NCBI RefSeq assembly: GCF_000003815.2
Contig: NC_049989.1
Coordinates: 15,475,265-15,539,264, forward strand
Reading direction: 5' to 3'
Length of the DNA: 64,000 bases
Source: Branchiostoma floridae
Taxonomy: Eukaryota; Chordata; Leptocardii; Amphioxiformes; Branchiostomatidae
Below, piece by piece: positions 54,436 to 64,000 of the stretch. Numbering within the stretch: position 1 is the stretch's first letter; the number at the start of each line of letters is the position of its first letter. A program made the translations under genes and the position numbers. The notes beneath the pieces were generated by a model. It did no database searches. It was given only the letters and a program-made list of their open reading frames with translations, and was not told the origin of the DNA.

Positions 54436-55223
54436 GCACACATGTTATCATTGAAGCTAATCTGTGTCGGTAGTAATTGCAGCACAATGCTAAACTTTCT
54501 TCCAACCCAATTAAGCTTAAAGGTATACACGGATCAAAATTCAACGACCACTGTCTCCTTCCTCAGGATCAATAATACTGATGACCAATCATTTCAGAAC
54601 GTAATCTCGCGAGAGTTACAGACACGTGATCTTATCAACTCGCGATCTTGCGAATATATGACGTCAGCACGTCAGGACTACATGTCTTGCTGGCATATAT
54701 TCTAATACAACATGGTGGCGCAAGCTATATGGCCGGGGGGGGGGGCGAAACACAAAAGAAGGGAGAGGCAATTAGTGATGAACTCAGGGCAGTCATCACT
54801 CTACCTATTGCATACTTAAGACCTTTATTAAGAGTCTATAGAGGCACCTTGGCTCATTTTGATATCACAGTAGGGCAAAATAATACTTGAATTATGGAAA
54901 GGAGGGGGTTGTAGTGCCAGGAGCTACAGCTGGAGCTTTTCAATCATAAATGCAGCCCTATGATAGATGATCATAGTCATTATATCACAGTGGAACTATG
55001 CGCGAATTATGACGTTTAAGCACGCGTAAGGTGTTCGTAAAGCGTGCGTAAAGCAGTTTCATGACAAAATGGGACAAAATGGGAAAGCTTGAACTCTATC
55101 TGTGCCTTTGTTCCTTCTATACCCAAGAAGTCCCGGGGTTGGACCGTGAAGTTTAAGGATAATTGTCCAACGATTTAAGTTTGTGTAATCTTCCACTGCA
55201 CAACTTAACTTTGACGTCTGCTC
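54436..55223. other. No gene seen
   Basis: Short poly-G at 54737. Nothing else recognised. Confidence 0.4.
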
Positions 55224-55454
55224 TTAAGGTGGTATCTCACTGCACTTGGGGCACCGGTGAGACACTGTGGGGTTCGTTCACTGCGGCACTGTTGTGGTAT
55301 TGTCACCAATGATGTATAATCTAGATATTGCGAAGACAACAAAATACACAAAACGTAAGAAAACTCGTTCTTTATCTCTGAAATTCGTTGAGTCATCTTT
55401 CGAATCCCGGAGTTCTGCACTGGTGCCCCACGTTCAATGAGATACCACCTTTAA
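55224..55454. mobile_element. MITE family M2, inverted copy
   Basis: TTAAGGTGGTATCTCACTGC at left and gagataccaccttTAA at right. The interior (caaaatacacaaaacg, tctctgaaattcgttgag) runs opposite to the other copies, so the whole element is reversed. Confidence 0.9.
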
Positions 55455-55507
55455 ACTGGTTTCCCACGCTTCCCCTCTCGTTATAGGCTCGTTTTGTTCG
55501 TTTGGCC

Positions 55508-55735
55508 TTCGACAACGCCACTTTTACGATTTATGGCATCTGTCAAGAGTGTTGTGTATACCGTTATAAGCCGGTCAGGGCTACTTGTCAACTATCATGA
55601 TGAAGAGTGTCCTCGTGAATGTTTGCTCTTCGACAACGCCGCTTTCACGATTTCTAGCATCTGTCAAGAGTGTTATGAGCCGGCCAAGGCTAACTGTCAA
55701 CTTTCATGATGGAGAGTTCGTGTCCTCGTACGAAC
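55508..55735. repeat. Tandem duplication, 120-bp unit x2
   Basis: cttcgacaacgcc, catctgtcaagagtgtt, gccgg.ca.ggcta, tgtcaact.tcatgatg recur at 55508 and 55628. The second unit ends near 55715. Confidence 0.85.
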
Positions 55736-55834
55736 CGGTAAAACCGGCGAACTCTCGTGTTGGGATTCAGGCAATGACTCTCACTCACTAAGTCAGGCAT
55801 GCACCGCTGCACTAAGGGCCTTCAAACGCATTAT

Positions 55835-56530
55835 AACGGTCGTTACCTATCGTTAGCTCGCCCGTTCCTCTCAAGGTTGAATGAACAAATGAGCGTTAAA
55901 CTAGCCCAACTGTCGTCGGTCAATAAGGTCCTCTGAGGACAGGTACTTCAGTGTGTACATTTCCAAAAATGTATTTTCTTATTTTTCTTCAGAAGTTTTG
56001 TCTTCCAGCACCTTTTCTTAGTGTACGATTATTCTCCATAAGGGAATAGATTCTGGGCCACCTAGCACTTGTTACGGTACTGCAGTGGAACTTTCGGTTT
56101 TGATATCTCGAGTTCTGGACACGCTGTGGTCATGATTTGGGGGTGTTCTTAAATCAAGAAAAATTGTCCATGAGTTACAAAAATAAGAAACACAGGAAGA
56201 AAATGGTAGTGTAGGGAAAAATTTATGATATCCGCGATAGAAACATAAGAAGGTTTTACGGACGGTAGAATTGCTATATAAATTTAGACGAAGGGTGGGA
56301 TTTATCCCCTTTAATAATCCATGTAAAGTGCCACGTGTAAAAGGCTAATGTAGTCTTTGGCACCATGATAAATAGGATATGATAAGCCCTTTTAGAGACG
56401 TATGTACACATTATCTAGAATTCCTGTCATCGGACATGCGTTCTAACCTCTGTGAAAGGGCTTATTCTCATATGTGGAAAAAGTTTTCATTTAGCTTTGG
56501 CCTTTACGTGGTCACGACGCTAAAAAAGTA
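55835..56530. repeat. Family D segment, copy 1
   Basis: atgaacaaatgagcg, gtcaataaggtcctctgagg, gggaaaaatttatgatatcc, taataatccatgtaaagtg, ctaatgtagtctttggc, ttagctttggcc match 57620-57980 in the same order with extra sequence between blocks. Class unknown. Confidence 0.65.
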
Positions 56531-56739
56531 CGTGACAGCGAATTAAGCAATGCGTCAATTCGTGCCAAAAGCAAGCCTCAAACTATCTTCCCATGCAATA
56601 AAAAAGAACGTATTTGCAATATACCGGTATGGCAGTCTTTAACATGCACTCAAAAGTAAACTTTTTATCTAAATCTTTATACTTTTATGATTCTCCCCAG
56701 TATTCCCCGCGACTTGTAAGATATAAAAATATATGAACG

Positions 56740-57040
56740 TGGCTGTCGGCGTATGACTCTAATTTGAAATACGCAGCATGACCAATTGGTGTGAGGCGGA
56801 TTCTAGCAATTTCCCGTCTATAACCTCTGCGGACCTCAATTGACGTACAATCTGTCGCGTCTTTGATGCGCCACAAAAAGGGTCCCTATGGGGTCAGACA
56901 TGCTGTCAGACATGCGTTTGGAATACATCAAAGGGGAAATGTGAGACATCAAACCGAACGAAAAAGTAGAGGCCGGTTTTCCCAAGTTCGCGACTACCTC
57001 CGCCAAACTTTACCTTGCCATCTCAATGCAGAACAAGGAA
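56740..57040. repeat. Family C segment, copy 1
   Basis: cgcagcatgaccaattggtg, cccgtctataacctctg, attgacgtacaatctgtcgc, ctatggggtcag, ttaccttgcc recur in order at 63585-63875. Confidence 0.75.
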
Positions 57041-57619
57041 TAGTGATAAGTTTATTGTAAATTCTTACCCGTGGGCTAATTGCAGGTAATATGAAAGGCT
57101 ACAGACAGCGTAAAAGCAGTATGGTGTCTACTCTAGATTCTGGGTTATTGGGTTCGACTCTTTTTGGAAGACAGTGAAAGACGAAAGATCCCACTTTTTT
57201 CTATCATGTGTGTTTTGTGAGAATTGTTTTCTTTTTGTCAGTGAGCGTGAAGAAAGTTGGGTAGAATGGTTGAGTAGTTTTTACTTTGCATCTCTTTAGG
57301 GACTATGGTATCAGTCTACGCTAATCTAAATTGCTGCATGCATGTTTCGGTACATAACTAGTTATGATGATTATCATTTTATCTTATATTGTGAAAATTT
57401 GTGCGGTTTAGCTGAAAACTAAATGAGAGCTGATTTTAGAGAAAAATTGTCTGTTGCTTCATTGACCTCGTTTTCGATCTATCATGACCGCCACGTAAAA
57501 ACGTGTATACCGACTATGATATATAGATACAGATACAGGAAAAGAACGGTGGACATTGGTAGTCCGTCCACGTGTGCCATTATTGTAGCTAAAGCACCAA
57601 CTTTATGTCTTGCATGCCT
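57041..57619. other. No gene seen
   Basis: A short reversed CTGTAT-type run at 57520-57540 (tatatagatacagatacagg). Nothing else recognised. Confidence 0.35.
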
Positions 57620-57980
57620 TTAACCATCGTTACCTCGTCCATTCCTTTCCGTGTTAAATGAACAAATGACCAGAGGTTAGACAAAGCCAAACTCCCGTCA
57701 GTCAATGAGGTAAGCTAAGGACGAGTATCTCGTTGAGTGGTGCATTTAGGGAAACATTTATGACAGCCGTTATAGAAACCCAAGCACGTTTTCAGACAGT
57801 AAAATGGGTGTGAATATAGACCAAAGGATGGATTGTGCTCTTATTCCTAATCCATGCACAGCTCACGTACGCTAATGCAGACTTTAGCTTTGACACTGTA
57901 ATGTAAGGGCATAATACTCGCATTCAACTTTTGGCTTTGGCTGTACATAATCAGGATATACGTGATTACAATGCTGAGCA
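57620..57980. repeat. Family D segment, copy 2
   Basis: atgaacaaatgaccag, gtcaatgaggtaagctaagg, gggaaacatttatgacagcc, cctaatccatgcacag, ctaatgcagactttagc, cttttggctttggc. Shorter than copy 1. Confidence 0.65.
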
Positions 57981-58009
57981 GTGTTGTAATACAACTTGCA
58001 CCACCCAAG

Positions 58010-58172
58010 AGGGATGTCCCTGTGGCTCAACTGGTAGCAGCTTCACAGTTGAGCTTGTGTGTGACTAGCCACGGTTCAAATCATAGAGGGATATTTCTGC
58101 TAGGGCTGCACTCGTCTTTCGGAAGGGACGTAAAATAGGGGGTCTAAGGAGGTGCCTCGAGCACGTTAAAGG
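58010..58172 (+). mobile_element. tRNA-derived SINE, family S2, copy 2
   Basis: gggatgtccctgtggctcaa, ctggtagcagcttcacag, then ccacggttcaaatcatag (B box ggttcaaatc), gtctttcggaagggacg and gaggtgcctcgagcacg. Its 3' part is cut by the M10 MITE at 58182. Confidence 0.85.
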
Positions 58173-58181
58173 GGAATGGCT

Positions 58182-58317
58182 TAATCTCCAAGCAGATTCC
58201 TCCGTGGCAAAATTGGCAAAATTTGGACGCGTGGCCAATTTTACTCCTCTGCCGGCTAAACTCCTTCCCCAGCTTATGTTACTGTCTTATGCCACGGAGG
58301 AATCTGCTTGGAGATTA
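58182..58317. mobile_element. MITE M10 with perfect 28-bp TIR and 9-bp target duplication
   Basis: Termini taatctccaagcagattc and gaatctgcttggagatta are perfect inverted repeats for 28 bp (to gtggca / tgccac). Flanking direct repeats GGAATGGCT at 58173-58181 and 58318-58326 are identical. A 9-bp duplication points to the Mutator (MULE) superfamily. 136 bp, no coding capacity; perfect ends imply a recent insertion. Confidence 0.95.
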
Positions 58318-58326
58318 GGAATGGCT

Positions 58327-59075
58327 AGCAAACCCTTCCTGTGAAAATATAAATAAGCAGTATATACAGTACAAAACATACTCGTAGTCCAGTAACGTTA
58401 CTAACAGTGCGGTGGCAAGAGGGAGGTGGGCCGGGGCTGAATTCGCGTAATGAAAAAGTCGCTATAATGAAAATTTAGCGCTCGACTAGTGGGCACTAAA
58501 AACGCTAAAATTAAATTATCGTTATAATTTCAAGAATTACAGTACCCTGTTCCTGAAAAAGCAAGGAAACTTGCTGCTCCAATATGCCACTAGACACTAC
58601 GAGGGTATGAACGAACCAGCCAACAAAAGAACCCCAAAACGTATTAGCAATATACCTGTAAGTATCATACCTATTTACATACAGTCAGATTTTACAATTT
58701 ATCAGAACCATATGCACTGTTAATCAAGTCCCTTAAACAACTAATTATTTACCCTTTTAATATAGTCATTTGCATAGACAACAGTAAAGTCTTAAAGAAG
58801 GAAGGAAACAAAAGTATTGGCTGAAGAAGACGAGATGCATTTCTTTACCACAGGCACGCAAGTTACACATCAACTTTTGAACCTTTCACTGCAGACGTGT
58901 TCTAGATCATTTCCTATTTTCCTATTTCCAAGAACCGCGCACTTTTAGTGCAAGAATGGCTTCATGAGTGCGTGCGGTAATATCCCCAGGGAAAAAAGAT
59001 TTGTGCAAGCAGTCTTGTCTTTTTAAAAATGGTCGATGAAACGGAAGAATGCTCACACATACACATCAGTAACAA
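58327..59075. other. No gene seen
   Basis: 58435-58550 (gcgtaatgaaaaagtcgc, aaaacgctaaaattaaatt) may be a decayed MITE. Otherwise nothing recognised. Confidence 0.35.
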
Positions 59076-59356
59076 CATCCTCCTACACACGGACATCCAA
59101 CAGCCAAACTGCCTGTCTGGATGTGCCCTGCTCTTTCAACCGTCACCTTTAGTTCCTGACCGCCCTGCTTATAAATATTAATGAGGTTACCCTTATACAT
59201 GCGAGACAGCTTTTGAAAACGGAAAGCCTATTCTCTGATTGGCTGACAGCTGGTTTGGGGGGGGGGACCTCCACAGGAACTAAGAGTGACGGTTGAAAGA
59301 GCAGGGCACATCCAGACAAGCAGTTTGGCTGTTGGATGTTCCTGCGTAGGAGGATG
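59076..59356. mobile_element. Foldback element with ~84-bp inverted arms (M11)
   Basis: Left arm catcctcctac, catccaacagccaaactgc, tgtctggatgtgccctgc, tctttcaaccgtcac, ttagttcctg. The right arm is the reverse complement with about six differences. The ~115-bp centre has no feature except a G-run. Flanks share cagta, possibly a short target duplication. Confidence 0.92.
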
Positions 59357-59712
59357 CAGTATATAATAAGCTTTCGTTATAAAAAGTGCCGTAAAATTCA
59401 GATCAAAAACATGTCGTCGTGAAACTGTCGTGAATATATCGTAAATACATACTATCGCAAAATAAGCTGATTCAGTCCCACGCACGTTGGGACCCAGGGT
59501 GCCCGGATGTTGTCAAGCATGAAATGAATATTGCGTCGCCCCGTGGTCTTTCCATTATGGTTACCAAAGTGTAAGGAATGCGTAAAAGTCTGAAGGTGAA
59601 CTGTCTTTCCCAAGGTGCCTGTAGTAAAACACTAGGAACTTTTAAAGGCCTCGAGGGCCTACTTTCTTCTAGAAGACATGTTCGTCTAAAGTCCTATTGG
59701 TGTGGATGACTT
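59357..59712. other. No gene seen
   Basis: Nothing recognised. Confidence 0.4.
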
Positions 59713-60101
59713 GGGCCACGGCAAGTAAATTTTAAGGATAACATTAGCGGGTTCATTCATTTTCACCTAATTTTGACAAAAATGAAAAAAAAAAGTTCCC
59801 CTCAGAAGAAATATCAGAATGGGAAATGCGTCGTGTGGTCCCCTTGATTGTACTTGTAAAAGTGCGCTAGTGAGGTAGCCCCGACGTTAGTTGTAGAGGT
59901 GAAGCTAAATTTTAGTTGAGTAGTTGCAGAAATAAAAGTGGTGAGGAATATATGTAGCCATGCCTATAGCTGTAGAAGTGAAACTAGTTCGGTAATTGTA
60001 GATGTGACACCTCAGGTTTTTCCCATTTTTGGTTTGGACTTTCGCATAACATTTTGAATCTGCAGATGATGTCATCCATAGAATTTACTTGCTGTGGTTG
60101 A
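59713..60101. mobile_element. MITE family M7, complete copy
   Basis: Left gggccacggcaagtaaattt, taaggataacat; right gatgtcatccatagaattt, acttgctgtgg. Interior has gtgaggtagccccgac and tgtagaagtgaaact on the strand opposite to the 27083 copy. Confidence 0.82.
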
Positions 60102-60324
60102 AGGATATATATGAGAGTTATGGTTTTGAAAGGAATGGATGTTTTCAAGGAGGAAACAGCTTTTAGAAGTGACCTGTGCGCAAGGGTGGCAACGAGAGAC
60201 AGTATCTCGTGTGCCCATAGTGCACCTTGGGGAGTAAGAGTGGCCTAGTGGTGGCAGGCTTTTAGAGTTGGCACGCCTGGGAGAAAGTTTCTTCTCATGC
60301 TTTATTTTACATCATAAATAACGT

Positions 60325-60532
60325 CATTGATTCGTACAATATATGGATGACATCCCTTGGGAACCCTAAAGCTACTCCGAGCATTCCAAGAAAAAGAGAA
60401 AAAAGTTTGGGGAAAAAGTTATGAAATCTAGGTGGCCTGGAAGTTTGAATAAATAACTTACACAGAGAGTATTTGGTTTACCGAATAATTGCGAGCGGGT
60501 GTCATCAATATGATCAAATCAACATGACCTTA
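60325..60532. mobile_element. MITE family M8, short copy
   Basis: atatatggatgacatccctt on the left; tgtcatcaatatgatcaaat, caacatgacctta on the right. About 208 bp, deleted in the middle compared with 27700-28095. Confidence 0.75.
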
Positions 60533-60690
60533 AATACACTTGTTAACGTTTGTATTTAGTCTTTAAGATAAATATTTGATTTGGAAGAAAGCAGTCACGT
60601 CACCTTACGGTTGTATTTCTTTGTTTCACACAAACGGTAAATAGACTGAAGTACCACGCCTGTTTTTGTACAATAAGTAAAAGCTTAGTT

Positions 60691-61264
60691 AGAGTCCATT
60701 CCAAGACACCATGCGGATGTTTGTTGCCATTGTTTAGAATTGATTTTAAAGTTTTGTAATTATATGTCTAGGACATTTGATACTTTAGAAATATTTTTAA
60801 CACTGTTTCAACTTTATAAATATTTCCCTGGTCCTGTAAAACTTTGGAAATATTCATGGTGTGGAATTGGATGCTTCAAATGGTTTCTAAATAATGATTT
60901 ACCATTATTTACCATTTTCTACAGTGAAATCTAAAAATATACAGATGCAACAATAGGGCTTACTTTTATGGGGGCAATAAACTAATTTTACCATTTGGCC
61001 AGGTTTACCATTTTTTGTAAATATTTGTAAATGTGAAATAATCACAGAGAGGTTTCACAATTATTCTAAATAAAGATATTTTTGTACAGTTACTTTCAAA
61101 ATGTTTCTAAAATATTCAAAGAAATTCAAATAAATGAGTATTTTCTTAGTTAATTTTTTGAAAATAATTTAATTATTGTGGCTCAGATATTCTTTTATTC
61201 AAAATAATTCAGACTAATTATAAATATCGCCTAAAAACCCTCATGGTGTCTTGGAATGGACTCT
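60691..61264. mobile_element. TIR element M9, complete copy (574 bp)
   Basis: agagtccattccaagacacc and ggtgtcttggaatggactct are perfect 20-bp inverted ends (23 with atg/cat); the next bases are t and a, so TA duplication is possible. The AT-rich interior repeats ttctaaat/aaatattt/accattt motifs. The frame inside (60740-60934) has no recognisable domain. Confidence 0.88.
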
Positions 61265-61312
61265 ATCTATGTATTTATTGAAGAATATAAGACCAGAATG
61301 TAAGGTTTCATC

Positions 61313-61445
61313 TAGGGGTGGGTACTAGTACGGTGCACCGGTACGTACAAAACCGGCTTTTTCTTGTTGGACCAGACCTGAAAAAATTCGGCAGACCGGA
61401 TGTTGGACCTATTAGAAAAATGAACAGATTATATGATCAGACATT
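61313..61445 (-). mobile_element. M6 hAT-like MITE, half copy (reverse)
   Basis: taggggtgggtactagtacg, gtacaaaaccggctttttc, ttgttggaccagacctg, gaacagattatatgatcag. It stops at 61445 where an M2 half begins. Confidence 0.85.
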
Positions 61446-61520
61446 AACAAAACAGTGCAGCTGTGAACGAACCCCACAATGCCACACCGGTACCCCAAGT
61501 GCGGTGAGATACCACCTTTA
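61446..61520. mobile_element. MITE family M2, right half only
   Basis: aacaaaacagtgcagctg, tgaacgaaccccacaatgcc, ggtaccccaagtgcgg, tgagataccacctt. The left half is missing; joined directly to an M6 half. Confidence 0.85.
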
Positions 61521-61600
61521 GGAAAGACATCGGGTGATGTCTGAAACGCCTGACGGGTTCCAAAATCATATCCAGTTGCTTGAGTAACGTTTATTTCCCG
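61521..61600 (+). repeat. Hairpin-GAAACG motif repeat, copy b2
   Basis: aaagacatcgggtgatgtct forms a hairpin, then gaaacgcctgacgggttcc, aaaatcatatccagttgctt, gagtaac. Matches 39867-39935. Confidence 0.55.
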
Positions 61601-62244
61601 TTTACGACACAAAGTCTTTGTCTTATAGGTTAAACTTCAAATGTACAGCTTGTCAAAATGAGCTTAGATAAGACCCATTGAATATCTAACATTCAATGAA
61701 CGTTGTTATCTTCCAGACGTCGACATTAGAACAAATAATGTACAAGATTATATTCTGGATGTACAATAAAGTCTTTCCATTAAACCGATAACGAAAGCAT
61801 GCCTGTCAGCGATAACATAAGTATACAATACATATGGGGACCCTTGCATGACCCGTTCAGTGCACGGGTTTACTAAAATAAATCCTAGTCATACTTCAGG
61901 CTTAGCTAATGGTTTAGAGTATGAGAATAAACCAGCTGAATACCAAGATTTTTATCTTCCTGTATGGGGGTATAGATCTAGTTCTAAATGGATGTAGAGT
62001 GCCTTTAGCTAAACCTCTATGGCTCGTAAATGGATCTCACTCTCATGTCAAAGTACATTAACGTCACCTGCATCCGTCGGCAATTCGTTTTAGGCCTGAT
62101 CGTAACAATACTTCAGACGAGTGGAAATCGTTCTGGCTGACAATTGAACGGTAAGTAATGCTCTTAGCGTTCTGTAATAGACAGTGCTATGGCTAAAAAT
62201 ACAAGGCAACACCCAATCGTCGTGACTTGGAAAAAGGTAACAGA
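61601..62244. other. No gene seen
   Basis: Nothing recognised. Confidence 0.4.
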
Positions 62245-62410
62245 ATAGTACCAACACGAGTGGCGTTCGGCTCGGAATCTAGAAGTCCAGAGTTTAATAC
62301 TCGCCGTGCCCCCGACGTTGTGCCCTTGGGAGAGGCACTTTACACGACCTTTCTCACTTCACCCAGGTGTAAAAAGGGGTACATTACTTCGGCTGGGAGG
62401 TTAAAGAAAA
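62245..62410 (+). mobile_element. tRNA-derived SINE, S1, decayed head
   Basis: agtggcgttcggctcgg, cagagtttaatactcgcc (mutated B box), then the intact gttgtgcccttgggagaggc and actttacacgacctttctc. The body is short. Confidence 0.65.
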
Positions 62411-62699
62411 ATACTACCTTTACCTTCTGTCCGTAGTGTGTATGTGGCACTGTTAATGTAAGTTACTAACTTGAGTGCAGTGCCACATTGTCCTCATCCG
62501 TCCAGAAGCAAATAGAAAAAAAACACGAGTTCTTTCCTAGGTGGGAAAATTATCGGCTTCCATACATTCAAAAGTAAACTTTCTGGCCTGGGTGCATTTG
62601 TAATACTATTATTATTCCAACTTTTCTCTACGTTTGTTCAATCCTTAGTTTGCAGACTCAAAAATTTAATTCGAGTGGGTGAAAGAAAAACGATATTGT
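62411..62699. other. No gene seen
   Basis: Nothing recognised. Confidence 0.35.
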
Positions 62700-63095
62700 T
62701 AAAAAGATACAAGATGCCTACATTTTCAAAATAGACACCACAAACGTTGTAACAAGAATGTCATTGAAAAACATTGTATGATTACGTGGCAATAAGTCTT
62801 TACTTCTGTTTTCAAAAAGTGCACAAAGTGACACTAGTGTGGTAGACTAGTATCACTTACCAAGTTGGAAACTGCACTCAAGGAGCCACGTACCTCCATA
62901 ACTATATGGCTACTTCACTAGTGTCACGTCTACAATCGCAAGAACATTTGAGGCTACGACATGACGTATTCTTCCATTTTGATATTATTTTCGTCATGTT
63001 GACAATGGCCATCTCAGGGAAAATTTTCTTTTTTTCAGAATCAGGCAAAAATAATAAGCGCGCTGATGCCATCCATAAAATTTACATTTTGGGCC
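62700..63095. mobile_element. MITE family M7, copy (left tip unclear)
   Basis: Interior aaaatagacaccacaaacgt, tgtaacaagaatgtc, cactagtgtcacgtctac; right end gcgctgatgccatccataa, aatttacattttgggcct. Shares its last bases with the next M7 copy. Confidence 0.78.
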
Positions 63096-63536
63096 TCAGT
63101 AAGTAAATTTTTTGAATAACCCCACGCGTAAAAAAAAACAATATTTTTTCCACTTCGGGGATGGTCAGATGGACCAAAATAGGCAAACATGTTGTGTTGT
63201 AGCCTAATAATCATACTTGCAGAAGGGACACTAGTGAGGTAGTCATGACTATAGTTGCAGAAGTGAAACTTGTTGGATAGTTTTACAAGTGCCACCAATA
63301 TGGAAGCCATGAAAGTAGTTGCCAGCTTGACAAAGTGATACCACTGTGCCACACTAGTATCACATTTACTACACTAGTTCACTTCTTTAATACAGGAATG
63401 AATGATTTGTCAGTTTTGGTGCCACGTTTTGTCACTTTAAATCTTCTTTTATTTTTTTGCCCATCTTGTTTGTTTTTTCTCATTATTTTGCACTCTGAAT
63501 TGGATGTCATCCATAAAATTTACTTGCTGAGGCCTA
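63091..63536. mobile_element. MITE family M7, copy back-to-back with previous
   Basis: gggcctcagtaagtaaattt at left; gatgtcatccataaaattt, acttgctgaggcctaa at right. Interior opposite in polarity to the copy at 62700, so the pair abuts at the ggcct terminus. Confidence 0.82.
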
Positions 63537-63584
63537 ATAGTGTCAAAATAAAAGCATATGGACATGTCTGACACACATGGCACC

Positions 63585-63875
63585 AATCGGATATACACAG
63601 CATGACCAATCCGTAAGCGGATTCAAGAAATGTCCCGTCTATAACCTCTGTTTGACCTCCATTGACGTACAATCTGTCGCGTCTTTAGTGACCTTGACAT
63701 CCATTTAGTGACCTCTATATTCTACATAAAGGCTACTATGGGGTCAGGTGGACTGTCTTAGGCGTAGAATGAGTGTGGGGCGAGATGTGAGGCATTGAAC
63801 CGCAGAAAAATGGAGACAGGTCTTCCCATGCACGTCTTCCTTCGCTAAAATTAACCTTGCCCTTCTGCATAGCAT
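63585..63875. repeat. Family C segment, copy 2
   Basis: cacagcatgaccaatccg, cccgtctataacctctg, attgacgtacaatctgtcgc, then a 39-bp extra piece with a duplicated tagtgacct, ctatggggtcagg, ttaaccttgcc. Orientation as in copy 1. Confidence 0.75.
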
Positions 63876-63910
63876 TGCTAGTCCGTACGCGTGTGCCATA
63901 ATATGCACCT

Positions 63911-64000
63911 AAAGCTAAGGGCAGAACCCGCCGTATCTGCAATTTTTCTGTATGTTTTTTGGGAAGGCCATGTCCGCCACGTATTTCTGAAAACGTTCAG
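63911..64000. mobile_element. MITE family M1, cut by the right edge (reverse interior)
   Basis: aaagctaagggcagaacccg then ttttgggaaggccatgtcc, gccacgtatttctgaaaac: the right half of M1 read in reverse. Continues past the window. Confidence 0.85.

Noticed and set aside
51865-64000. Search for the TM4-TM7 exon of the receptor
   Set aside because: No acceptor followed by a TM4-like frame was recognised; the exon probably lies outside the window, though a short exon could have been missed.

Overview
This is eukaryotic DNA, almost certainly from a lancelet (Branchiostoma) or a close relative. The reasons are one multi-exon animal peptide GPCR with consensus splice sites, tRNA-derived SINEs whose head is followed by a 'cttgtgcccttggg' box, several non-LTR retrotransposon fragments, and a very dense load of short inverted-repeat DNA elements (MITEs). 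There are no operons, CRISPR arrays or prokaryotic features. The genus is inferred from repeat style, not proven. An assembly gap of Ns lies at 25470-26329.

The only host gene I can support is a class A GPCR on the + strand. Coding exon 1 (17581-17857) encodes the N-terminus, TM1 and TM2. Coding exon 2 (51765-51864, 100 nt) encodes the first extracellular loop and TM3 up to the Arg of the DRY-type motif. The exons join in phase across a 33.9-kb intron and give a protein most like the neuropeptide FF / RFamide / SIFamide receptor group. TM4 to the C-terminus must lie beyond the right edge. A GC-box/CCAAT/E-box cluster followed by a good splice donor at 15990-16180 may be its promoter and 5'UTR exon; this is unproven.

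Layout. 1-17.5 kb (upstream): a tandem array at the left edge, MITEs, a 5'-truncated LINE with a 542-codon ORF (6818-8650), a SINE, microsatellite-tailed repeats, a 49-bp x 7 minisatellite, and a satellite array interrupted by a LINE end that carries a MITE. 17.9-51.8 kb (the intron): MITEs of at least eight families, SINEs, LINE 3' ends, a ~175-bp tandem array with a higher-order pattern (29.8-31.4 kb), a mariner-like palindrome, CAGGTA-rich and purine-rich arrays, and a CCAAT-rich block. 51.9-64 kb (start of the next intron): more MITEs, including one 31 bp past the exon 2 donor and one with a clean 9-bp target duplication, and repeated ~0.3-0.7-kb segments.

Most short ORFs in the window are chance frames over repeats and are not annotated. 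I label repeat families M1-M15 (inverted-repeat elements), F (microsatellite-tailed), R, S1-S3 (SINEs), and C, D, E (unclassified) so copies can be compared. I did not find convincing evidence of a new multi-gene system. The most notable points are the receptor's missing loop tryptophan, two MITE families with different ends but a shared core, two MITE families with related ends, and several nested insertions whose order can be read from the sequence.
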